Shown here in pieces: positions 40,867-48,455 of a DNA stretch of 64,000 bases. Source of the DNA: an uncultured Ectothiorhodospiraceae bacterium (GTDB lineage: Bacteria > Pseudomonadota > Gammaproteobacteria > UBA6429 > Thiohalophilaceae); contig CAMYOL010000077.1 of the NCBI GenBank assembly GCA_947260005.1, forward strand, positions 1 to 64,000, written 5' to 3'. The notes under the pieces are model-generated. The model saw only the letters and a program-made list of their open reading frames with translations, was not told the origin of the DNA and did not search any database. Position numbers and translations under genes: made by a program. Position 1 is the first letter of the stretch. Each line of letters opens with the position of its first letter.

Positions 40867-41819
40867 TGAACACTAAATAGTTTCTCATCATCCGTCCATA
40901 CATCGACCGGCATAAAACCAGCATCACCAGCGAGCTGCTGAAATTCTTTAATCGTGTATTTGTATGAGTTTTCAGTGTGTATGCTTTCACCAGCAGTGAA
41001 ATTAATTAAATGCTCGCCTACTTTTATTTCTTGTGACTTCTGGCTAACCAAATGCATCTCAATCCGACCGATGTCTGAATTATAAAATGCATGATGATCG
41101 AAATGTTCTAAATTAAAATTCGCATCCAGTTCGTCATTAATCCGAGAAAGCAAGTTTAGATTAAATTCAGCGGTAACGCCTGCATCATCGTTATAGGCGT
41201 CACATAATAATTGTTCTTCTTTTTTCAAATCCACACCAATTAACATCCCACCACCTTTGCCTACCATATCAACAACCTGGCGTAAAAATTGTTTAGCATG
41301 TTTGGGTTCAAAATTACCAACACTGGATCCCGGGAAAAATGCCAGTTTATGTTCATTTTCAGGGCAAAAAGGTAATTCAATTGGAGCCGTGAAGTCGACA
41401 CAGGCGGCATGCACGTCTAACCAGGGAAATTCATCAGAGATAGCTTGTGCGGATTTTTGTAGAAAGTCTTTCGAGATATCCATAGGCACATAGGCCTTGG
41501 GTCTTAATGTATCGAGTAATATTTTAATTTTTTCACAACTACCACAGCCTGGTTCGAGTATGTAACTATGGGTACCAATAATGTTCGCGATCTCTCTGGC
41601 ATTTTTTGAAAGTATTTCTTGTTCGGTACGGGTTGGGTAATATTCAGGTAGTTGGCAGATCTGCTCAAATAAATTCGACCCAACTTCATCATAAAAAAAT
41701 TTGGGCGGAATTACTTTAGGAGTCGCCTTTAATCCAACGACAACTTCATTATAAAAATCTGATTGCTCAGGATGATAATCATAAAATTGAATATCGAGGT
41801 TAGCTGAAGTTTGTGACAT
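40842..41819 (-). CDS. egtD: L-histidine N-alpha-methyltransferase EgtD
   Basis: This protein of about 325 aa methylates histidine three times to hercynine, the first step to ergothioneine. Family segments are KFFYDEVGSNLFEQICQLPE, YYPTRTEQEIL, the SAM-binding EPGCGSCEKIKILLD, and FFPGSSVGNFEP. I start at ATG 41819, which overlaps the egtB stop (TAATG); an upstream in-frame ATG inside egtB would add 13 residues. It is translationally coupled to egtB. Confidence 0.94.
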   Translation of the reverse strand: MSQTSANLDIQFYDYHPEQSDFYNEVVVGLKATPKVIPPKFFYDEVGSNLFEQICQLPEYYPTRTEQEILSKNAREIANIIGTHSYILEPGCGSCEKIKILLDTLRPKAYVPMDISKDFLQKSAQAISDEFPWLDVHAACVDFTAPIELPFCPENEHKLAFFPGSSVGNFEPKHAKQFLRQVVDMVGKGGGMLIGVDLKKEEQLLCDAYNDDAGVTAEFNLNLLSRINDELDANFNLEHFDHHAFYNSDIGRIEMHLVSQKSQEIKVGEHLINFTAGESIHTENSYKYTIKEFQQLAGDAGFMPVDVWTDDEKLFSVHYFEVPNC

Positions 41820-43117
41820 TAGCTTGTCTCCGCGAGTCTGATTCCAGAATATTGCCAACGATCACCTGGATAAAAGAAGTTACGATAACTGTTCCGGATA
41901 TGATTTTGTGGTGTGATACATGAGCCGCCACGTAAAACGAACTGACTACTCATGAATTTACCATTATATTCTCCTAATGCACCTGCTGCAGCCTGGTAAC
42001 CCGGATAAGGAGAATAGCTTGATTGAGTCCACTCCCAAACATCACCATAGAATTGATGATGGTCTGTCCCATTATTTGCAATGGGTTGTAAATAGCCCTG
42101 TTCTCTGAAATTACCTTTGATTGTATATTGACTGGCCGCTACTTCCCATTCTTGCTCGGTCGGTAGACGTTTTTCTTTCCAGTTCGCATAGGCATTGGCT
42201 TCGTAAAAGCTAACATGTGATACCGGTGCATGCAGATCAAGCCGGCGCATACCACCCAGGGTCATCTCATACCAGGTTTCGTTTTCTTTATACCAATAAA
42301 ATGGTTGTTGCCATTGTTCAGTTTGCACCTTCTTCCAACCATCCGATAACCAATGAGCCGGATTCTGATAGCCACCGGCCTCAATGAAACTTAAAAACTC
42401 TTGGTTAGTGGTTAATCGAGAAGCAATTCGAAATGCCTGCAGATAAACTTTATGTGCAGGCCCTTCATTGTCGAAGGCATAATCGTCACCCGTATATCCG
42501 ATTTTATAAATACCAGCAGGATGTGCATGCCATTCTATCGCTGTGCTGTTAATTGGTGGGGTGGACTTGAGCTGCAAATAAGTCGGTTTTAATGGATTGT
42601 TCGCAAAAATATGCTTGATATCCGTTAACATTAATTCCTGGTGTTGTTGCTCATGATTCAGGCCAATCTCGGTACGTCTTAATATTTCATTTTGATCTTG
42701 TTGGCTAAGTTTACAATTGTTTAAGTTAAGCAACAAAAAAGTCATTTGTTCGTTTATATATTGTCGATATTCATAAACTTCTGCGACCGTCGGTCGCGAA
42801 AGTAAACCGCGCTCGGGTCGGGGATGAAAGGTCCCTACCTGTTCATAGTAAGAATTGAAAAGATGCTCATATTTTGGATGAAATACGGAATAATCCGGGA
42901 CGAAGGGTTTTAAAATAAAGGTTTCAAAAAACCAGCTGGTATGAGCCAGGTGCCATTTAGGCGGACTGACATCCGGCATGGTTTGAATCCCATAATCTTC
43001 GATTTCCAACGGTTTGCAAATCGATTCAGACTCTGCGCGCACATCATTAAAGGTTTGATAGATTGCGCCTATATCAAGGTCTTGGAATGCCTGATTCGTA
43101 TTTTTAGTTTGAGGCAT
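41819..43117 (-). CDS. egtB: Ergothioneine-type sulfoxide synthase EgtB
   Basis: This 432-aa non-heme iron enzyme joins hercynine with a thiol (cysteine or gamma-glutamylcysteine). The N-terminal DinB-like domain contains WHLAHTSWFFETF and the iron motif HEQQHQE (H155, H159). The C-terminal formylglycine-generating-enzyme-like domain includes WEWTQSSYSPYPGYQ, RGGSCITPQNHIRNSYRNFF and PGDRWQYSGIRLA. It forms an operon with egtD. Genes for egtA, egtC and egtE are not present here. The third OvoA domain is absent, so ovothiol synthase is unlikely. Confidence 0.92.
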   Translation of the reverse strand: MPQTKNTNQAFQDLDIGAIYQTFNDVRAESESICKPLEIEDYGIQTMPDVSPPKWHLAHTSWFFETFILKPFVPDYSVFHPKYEHLFNSYYEQVGTFHPRPERGLLSRPTVAEVYEYRQYINEQMTFLLLNLNNCKLSQQDQNEILRRTEIGLNHEQQHQELMLTDIKHIFANNPLKPTYLQLKSTPPINSTAIEWHAHPAGIYKIGYTGDDYAFDNEGPAHKVYLQAFRIASRLTTNQEFLSFIEAGGYQNPAHWLSDGWKKVQTEQWQQPFYWYKENETWYEMTLGGMRRLDLHAPVSHVSFYEANAYANWKEKRLPTEQEWEVAASQYTIKGNFREQGYLQPIANNGTDHHQFYGDVWEWTQSSYSPYPGYQAAAGALGEYNGKFMSSQFVLRGGSCITPQNHIRNSYRNFFYPGDRWQYSGIRLAETS

Positions 43118-43256
43118 GAGCTTAATACATCCTGTAGTGTCTCAAATTATTTATTAGTGTATCTTATCTTTAAAACCTAACACAAACTAATTCACAAGTT
43201 ACTGACAAAACGATAAAAATATTATAGACCATATAAATATACAGTTTTTATCCAAA

Positions 43257-43796
43257 TTATCCGATCACTGCCGAGCTGGTTATTTTGACATCTGCAAATG
43301 AATCTTTCAGCCAACGGTATGCCAGATTTTTGGCAAAAGACTGTGCCGCCGGCTTATCCACCACTTTTTGAATCAGAGTTGCAATTAAGTTCAATTTGAC
43401 CGTCGACAGACTGAAATGTTCAGAAAGTTTTTCGAGAGAATGCATATCGGTCGGACGCACGGTCGGCATGGTATAAGCGAGCGGTTGAATCGTCTCGAAT
43501 TTAATGTTTGAGAAGGCGGGACGTAATTTTATTTTGACCTCATTCTGAACCATGCTGGTAACCACCCAGGATATATTTTGCACAGCATCGATGAGATCGG
43601 TCTCGACCGCTTTATTTTGAATGAAAAAATCAAGCGCCGGATAATAGCCCAGCTGGTATTGCTGTTCATATTTGATTATTTGTTCAACCAATTCATCGGT
43701 AACCACGTGTGGCGAGGCAGCGAGTTGTTGCTCTAAGGATTGATCGGGAACGATGACGACCAGTGACAGCGCGATTGAGGTAAAGTTTAAACTCAT
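43257..43796 (-). CDS. Unknown protein encoded beside dsrS
   Basis: This 179-aa protein begins MSLNFTSIALSLVVIVPDQS and has a mixed composition without a clear membrane helix. Segments include YQLGYYPALDFFIQNKAVE, and the C-terminal half reads HFSLSTVKLNLIATLIQKVV. I recognise no family. The gene starts 9 bp after dsrS on the same strand, so the two are probably cotranscribed. A role related to DsrS is a guess from position only. Confidence 0.7.
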   Translation of the reverse strand: MSLNFTSIALSLVVIVPDQSLEQQLAASPHVVTDELVEQIIKYEQQYQLGYYPALDFFIQNKAVETDLIDAVQNISWVVTSMVQNEVKIKLRPAFSNIKFETIQPLAYTMPTVRPTDMHSLEKLSEHFSLSTVKLNLIATLIQKVVDKPAAQSFAKNLAYRWLKDSFADVKITSSAVIG

Positions 43797-43805
43797 CTGT
43801 CTAAA

Positions 43806-44933
43806 CTAATTCATAAGAACATTCAGACAACTGGTTAAAGGTTTAGTCACGGGTTCTATTTTTCTACGCATAACACTGCCAACCGCATCCGTCGTTGCAA
43901 ATATAGGTGCAACCAGTTGTTCGCCAACAAAAGACAGTATCATCAAATTCTCTAGCATGGACAATAATTCGGGGCATAAGATGTTGATTTGCTCCAGCGC
44001 AATTTTATCTTCATCGTTTGAACATTCCGAACAATATTTTTTTGCTTCATTAACAATCTGCTCTATGTCACGACGTTTTTCATCGTGTGGACGAATCAAA
44101 TTAAACCGTCCTTCAATCGCCTCAAACAGGGCCACCACAACATCCTGGTTGGCCGGTTTTTTCAAGACCGCTTCGATGGTTTTAAAATATGCCTGCCCTT
44201 CTGGTTTTAATATCTCTAATAATAGACCCGCATATTTATTCTCTTTTGCGGCCAGATCGCTTAATTTTGCTTGCCATTGCGATAACAGCGCATGTTCATC
44301 TGCTTGCTCGGGAATGGTATGTTCGTCGGTTTTTAAGAATCCAACCAAAAAGGCATTCTTGCGCTGACCTTTTTTCCATAACTCTTTGCACACATCCTCT
44401 GAAACCAGCCCTGGCTGTAAAACCAGACGCACCGACTCAATAATATTGCGAGGCTCCTCTTCAAACGGTAAAAATTCGAGCAGGAATTCCGCTAACACTT
44501 TACCCATGTCGCCGTTAACCACCGCTTCATTGGCGAGCATACTCCTGGCATTTTCACTATTAGGCATGACCCACCAGGCGCGACGTGCAATTTCATTGGT
44601 AATGCCCTGCGCGCCGACGACGGCGACCACCGCTTCGGGCTCGCCAAGCTTTAACAGGTTTTCAAGACTGTCAGCGCGTGCTTGACCCATACGAGTCCAG
44701 CGTTTTAAAAATACCGGGTAGCCACCGGGTGACCCTAAGACGTGGCTGGAGATAACTTCTTTTACCCGTTTGATGTAAACCTCATCCTTACAATTTGGAT
44801 TTAATTCAATCTTTGCCTCGCCTTTTTTTGTCAATCCATAGACGATCATTTTGCCGTCATCAATGCGAACCGCATCAAGCGGTTGGTGAAGTAAAACATT
44901 AATTCGGAGACTATCTTGTTGGGAGAGTTGCAT
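43806..44933 (-). CDS. dsrS: DsrS-like protein of sulfur-oxidising bacteria
   Basis: This 375-aa soluble protein resembles DsrS, encoded at the end of the reverse dissimilatory sulfite reductase locus in purple sulfur bacteria. The segments supporting this are LGSPGGYPVFLKRWTRMGQA, LGEPEAVVAVVGAQGITNEI, ARRAWWVMPNSENARSML, and LPFEEEPRNIIESVRLVLQP. In Allochromatium DsrS is reported to affect dsr expression post-transcriptionally; I rely on memory for this. No dsrAB or other dsr genes are in view. If right, it points to a sulfur-oxidising relative. Confidence 0.65.
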   Translation of the reverse strand: MQLSQQDSLRINVLLHQPLDAVRIDDGKMIVYGLTKKGEAKIELNPNCKDEVYIKRVKEVISSHVLGSPGGYPVFLKRWTRMGQARADSLENLLKLGEPEAVVAVVGAQGITNEIARRAWWVMPNSENARSMLANEAVVNGDMGKVLAEFLLEFLPFEEEPRNIIESVRLVLQPGLVSEDVCKELWKKGQRKNAFLVGFLKTDEHTIPEQADEHALLSQWQAKLSDLAAKENKYAGLLLEILKPEGQAYFKTIEAVLKKPANQDVVVALFEAIEGRFNLIRPHDEKRRDIEQIVNEAKKYCSECSNDEDKIALEQINILCPELLSMLENLMILSFVGEQLVAPIFATTDAVGSVMRRKIEPVTKPLTSCLNVLMN

Positions 44934-45206
44934 ATGACTTTCGTGTTTCGTGCTATTGATATCGTCGATTATATCGAATTTAGAAGAAAAATTGGGGGCT
45001 ATTTATAGATATAACTGCCATGTTTTTAGACAGACCTTTGAGCGTAGGTGCAGAATTTTGATTACGTCATACCCGCGGGGTACTTTTGCTTGTAGGTACT
45101 GTATTTTGTTTACGTCATTCCCTGGAGAGGGGGAATCCAGAACCATGGATTCCCACCTCTGCGGGATAAAAATTCTGCAGATAATGTGCCCTGCGGGTAT
45201 AGTCAT
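44934..45206. repeat. Family-2 palindromic elements between dsrS and sppA
   Basis: ATTCCC-N8-GGGAAT is exact at 45117-45136. A second unit, ATTCCC-N8-GGGATA, lies at 45149-45168. An inverted block GTCATACCCGCGGGGTAC lies near 45066, and a direct block GTGCCCTGCGGGTATAG begins at 45186, ending just before the sppA stop. The rest (44934-45060) shows nothing clear apart from the upstream region of dsrS. Confidence 0.8.
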
Positions 45207-46175
45207 TTAATTTAACGAAAAAGTACTATTGGTCATTGTTTCGAACATCTTACCTGCAACGGCAACCCCAAAACGTTCCGCAAGTTGTTCAAAATAAGTT
45301 GGTTTTAAAGTGTAATCCACCAATTTTTCAGCTTTTACCACTTCGCGAGCAACTAAACTGCTGCTACCAAACTTATCGACCAGGCCTAACTCTTGCGCTT
45401 CCACGCCCGTCCAGACCAGACCACTAAATAATTTTTTCTCGTCCTTTAGCTTGTCGCCACGACCGGCTTTAACGGTATCGATAAATTGTTGATGTATCTG
45501 ACCTAGCAAACCTTGTACATGTTGAATCTCATCGGCTTTTTGAGGTGAAAACGGATCTAAAAAGCCTTTATTTTCACCTGCGGTATACAGGCGACGTTCA
45601 ACCCCCAATTTTTTCATCGAATCAACAAAGCCAAAGCCATTCATCACCACACCAATGGAACCCACTACACTGGCCTTGTCGGCATAAATTTCATCAGCAG
45701 CGGCCGCTATGTAATATCCACCAGATGCACACAAGTCGGTTATAACCGCATATAACTTTTTATCCGGGTGCTTTTCACGTAGGCGTATGATCTCATCATT
45801 AATATAACCGGCCTGTACAGGGCTACCACCGGGACTATTGATGCGAAGCACAACCGCTTTAGCGTCATCATTTTTAAAGGCGCGACGTAGACCGGTCACT
45901 ATATTATCGGCACTCGCTTCAGCATCGGCAGAAATAACGCCCTTCACTTCTATCAGTGCAGTATGCTCACCTCTTGGCAAAGCATCCTTGGTCACGCTGG
46001 AGACAACCATGCCGAATAAAACCAGCAATAAATACCCTGCGATAAAACCTTTAAAAACAATCCCCCAGCGACGCGTCTTCTTCTGCTCCTCGAGCGTCGC
46101 AAACAAAAGTTTGGTTAATACCTCTTTTTCCCATTTAGGATCATTTTGTTCCGAATTTACCTGTTGATCAGACAT
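45207..46175 (-). CDS. sppA: Signal peptide peptidase SppA-type S49 protease
   Basis: This 322-aa inner-membrane serine protease degrades signal peptides and membrane fragments. One membrane helix (about 38-60) anchors the protein. The catalytic Ser lies in LCASGGYYIAAAADEI (S151), and the general-base Lys in TAGENKGFLDPFSP (K203). It is the short, single-domain form rather than the 67-kDa E. coli form. It starts 4 bp after the HAD phosphatase gene. Confidence 0.93.
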   Translation of the reverse strand: MSDQQVNSEQNDPKWEKEVLTKLLFATLEEQKKTRRWGIVFKGFIAGYLLLVLFGMVVSSVTKDALPRGEHTALIEVKGVISADAEASADNIVTGLRRAFKNDDAKAVVLRINSPGGSPVQAGYINDEIIRLREKHPDKKLYAVITDLCASGGYYIAAAADEIYADKASVVGSIGVVMNGFGFVDSMKKLGVERRLYTAGENKGFLDPFSPQKADEIQHVQGLLGQIHQQFIDTVKAGRGDKLKDEKKLFSGLVWTGVEAQELGLVDKFGSSSLVAREVVKAEKLVDYTLKPTYFEQLAERFGVAVAGKMFETMTNSTFSLN

Positions 46176-46179
46176 AATT

Positions 46180-46893
46180 TTATCCGTTTCCTTTAATTAA
46201 ATGATCACTTAGCCACGAATCGAGTTCAGTTATGTTCGCGACACAAGTGACGGGGTTAAATTTTTCTAAACGCGCCTGGTCATGTACACCATGACTCACC
46301 GCGAGACACTGCACCTTTGCATTGTTTGCCATTTCTAAATCATATTCCGTATCACCTATCATGATGGTGTCTTCAGGTTCAACGGCAAAAAAATCCATTA
46401 ACTCTTCGAGCATTTGTGGATGTGGTTTTGATCGTGTTTCATCCGCACAACGACTGGCATGAATGTGTTGCCCTATTTCGTTTTCTTTTAAAGCATGATC
46501 CAGGCCGATTCGCCCTTTACCCGTCGCAATGGCAAGAAAATAATCCTGCTCATTGAGATCCATCAACAACTCACGTGCCCCTGCAAACATTACACTCGGT
46601 GTTTTGTCTTCATGCATAAAATATTGTCGGTACCGAGCAACAAATTCAGTGTGATAGTGATCGCCATCCTGCGGATACAATGAAAACAAGGCTTCTCTAA
46701 ATCCTAAACCGATGACATCGCTTAGTTGTTCATCATGACGTTCCGTCAGAGCCATATCCGCAATCGTGATGCGCAAGCAGTTTACAATCCGCGCCTGGGA
46801 GTCCATCAACGTCCCGTCCCAATCAAATACAATGAGTTCTTTTCTATGTTTCATATTTACTTTACTACTTTCTTGATATCCAGGCGCAGCCAT
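46180..46893 (-). CDS. HAD-family hydrolase (phosphoglycolate phosphatase-like)
   Basis: This 237-aa protein has HAD motif I FDWDGTLMDS, motif II around ATGKGR, motif III K in RSKPHPQML, and motif IV IGDTEYDLEMA. A phosphatase of small metabolites is expected; the substrate is not certain. ATG at 46893 has an AAGGA ribosome site; ATG at 46854 (MKHRKELIVFDWDG) is an alternative start closer to the family. It lies between rluC and sppA, a common gammaproteobacterial arrangement. Confidence 0.9.
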   Translation of the reverse strand: MAAPGYQESSKVNMKHRKELIVFDWDGTLMDSQARIVNCLRITIADMALTERHDEQLSDVIGLGFREALFSLYPQDGDHYHTEFVARYRQYFMHEDKTPSVMFAGARELLMDLNEQDYFLAIATGKGRIGLDHALKENEIGQHIHASRCADETRSKPHPQMLEELMDFFAVEPEDTIMIGDTEYDLEMANNAKVQCLAVSHGVHDQARLEKFNPVTCVANITELDSWLSDHLIKGNG

Positions 46894-46921
46894 TATTACT
46901 ATTCCTTAATTCCAACATTAT

Positions 46922-47089
46922 CATCCAGACAGGAGCGAAGTGGAATGGATTGTCATCCTGACTGGAGCGAAGCGTAGTGGAAGGATCTTAAATTATTTCG
47001 TATTACAAAGAGCAAGATCCTTCCATTCCGCTTCGCTCCAGTCAGGATGACAACACGTTTGCGCTACGCTTTGCTACGGTTTGAATGAC
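46922..47089. repeat. Family-1 palindromic element between rluC and the HAD gene
   Basis: The arm starting at 46951 (TGTCATCCTGACTGGAGCGA) is complementary with a few mismatches to 47015-47052 (ending AGTCAGGATGACA). A partial left arm precedes at about 46922 and a degraded right arm (GCTACGGTTTGAATGACA) ends near 47089. Confidence 0.8.
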
Positions 47090-47116
47090 AACTCAAAAAA
47101 ACTTATTCAATATTAC

Positions 47117-48085
47117 TTACCAACTTAGTTCTAATTTTGCCAGTAAATCTTCGAATGATTTATCCAGTGGTGCATTTACTGTGACTTCTACCGTCGGTTC
47201 CTGCAAGGTAAACGACACCCCTCGTGCATGTAAAAATAACCTTTTAAATCCGAGGCCTGCAATATAGCGATTATAACGGTCGTTGCCATACTTTTCGTCC
47301 CCTGCAATCGGGTGGCCCATGTGAGCCGTATGAACCCTGATTTGATGGGTACGACCGGTGTGAAGTTCAACATCCAGCAAACTGGCTTTTTTGTTAGCCG
47401 CCAGTAGTCGAAAGCTGGTTGAAGCCGCTTTTCCTTGCTCACTCACCCGCACAATGCGTTCACCAGAGCGTAATACCTGTTTTTGTAATGGCGCATTCAC
47501 GGTTTTATTACCATAGGGCCAGTTTCCTTCGACCAACGCCAGATATCGCTTATGAACATCACCCTCTCGCAATTGCTCATGCAACTGACGTAAAGCACTG
47601 CGTTTTTTGGCCAGCACCAGACAGCCGGATGTATCTCTGTCCAGGCGATGAACCAATTCAAGATAATGTAAATCGTCTCGCCATTTCCGCATGGCTTCGA
47701 TGACACCAAATTGGACGCCACTCCCCCCATGGACAGCCAGCCCCGTCGGTTTGTTCAAAACAATAATGCGCTTATCTTCATACAGGATTCGTGAGGCGAG
47801 CCAGTCGGGCTTTTTGCCATCCACGACCGAACTGGTCTGGCTGACCCTGACAGGCGGGATACGCAGCTCATCATCGGCTTGTAAGCGGTAGGTCGGCTTG
47901 ATACGCCCCTTATTCACGCGCACTTCACCACGCCGCAATATTCGATAAATATAACTCTTGGGTACCCCTTTCAGTATCCGGATCAGGTAATTATCAATGC
48001 GTTGGCCGACATATTCTGACTCAACTGTGCGCCACTGGACTTTATTATATGCAGGGTTATGTGCTTGATTTTTATTCGAATTCAT
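47117..48085 (-). CDS. rluC: 23S rRNA pseudouridine synthase RluC
   Basis: This 322-aa enzyme forms pseudouridines at positions 955, 2504 and 2580 of 23S rRNA in E. coli. An N-terminal S4 domain (VGQRIDNYLIRILKGVPKSY) is followed by the catalytic domain with HRLDRDTSGCLVLAKK (nucleophilic Asp), then LHTGRTHQIRVHTAHMGHPI. Length is normal. It is divergent from rne, exactly as in E. coli. Confidence 0.96.
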   Translation of the reverse strand: MNSNKNQAHNPAYNKVQWRTVESEYVGQRIDNYLIRILKGVPKSYIYRILRRGEVRVNKGRIKPTYRLQADDELRIPPVRVSQTSSVVDGKKPDWLASRILYEDKRIIVLNKPTGLAVHGGSGVQFGVIEAMRKWRDDLHYLELVHRLDRDTSGCLVLAKKRSALRQLHEQLREGDVHKRYLALVEGNWPYGNKTVNAPLQKQVLRSGERIVRVSEQGKAASTSFRLLAANKKASLLDVELHTGRTHQIRVHTAHMGHPIAGDEKYGNDRYNRYIAGLGFKRLFLHARGVSFTLQEPTVEVTVNAPLDKSFEDLLAKLELSW

Positions 48086-48116
48086 AGCCTGCTATTGTAA
48101 CCCGAACCTAACAACA

Positions 48117-48145
48117 TTGCTGGATCCGGGTAGGGCTGTTATATT
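48117..48145 (+). promoter_or_regulatory. Predicted rne promoter
   Basis: TTGCTG (48117-48122) and TATATT (48140-48145) are separated by exactly 17 bp. Transcription would begin near 48152 and give a leader of about 300 nt before the rne start. Confidence 0.6.
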
Positions 48146-48151
48146 AACAGT

Positions 48152-48455
48152 ATCTAGCTTTGCTAGCGGGTCTGAATAGACCCACAAATCTCAGGTTTAT
48201 AACCATTTGCAGGTAGCAGATGGTCTGTAGAAAAAGGTGTGTCTCGCGTTCGAACTGTAACTAGAAATAACGCTCGAGATGTTATGACACAATTATGAAA
48301 CTGCGCTCCCATGGTCACAGATTTAATCATGGTAGACGGACCGATTTAAACAAGACATAACTGACTTCAACAAAGGGTTATGTAAATAAGAACTGGTCTG
48401 GCGACCCTACTGCTCTTTTGCCGTGGTCGAGCGCCGTAATGAAAAGGTTTTAAAA
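48152..48455 (+). promoter_or_regulatory. Long structured 5' leader of rne
   Basis: The leader contains hairpins at 48154-48166 (CTAGC/GCTAG), 48168-48183 (GGGTCT-GAAT-AGACCC) and 48202-48224 (ACCATTTGC-AGGTA-GCAGATGGT, one wobble pair), plus weaker pairings further down. In E. coli a long rne 5' leader mediates feedback control by RNase E cleavage; the same is plausible here but is inferred from length and position. No gene is visible in it. Confidence 0.55.

Noticed and set aside
41819-43117. Ovothiol synthase OvoA instead of EgtB
   Set aside because: OvoA carries a third, C-terminal methyltransferase domain and exceeds 650 aa. This protein has 432 aa and sits next to a separate egtD.
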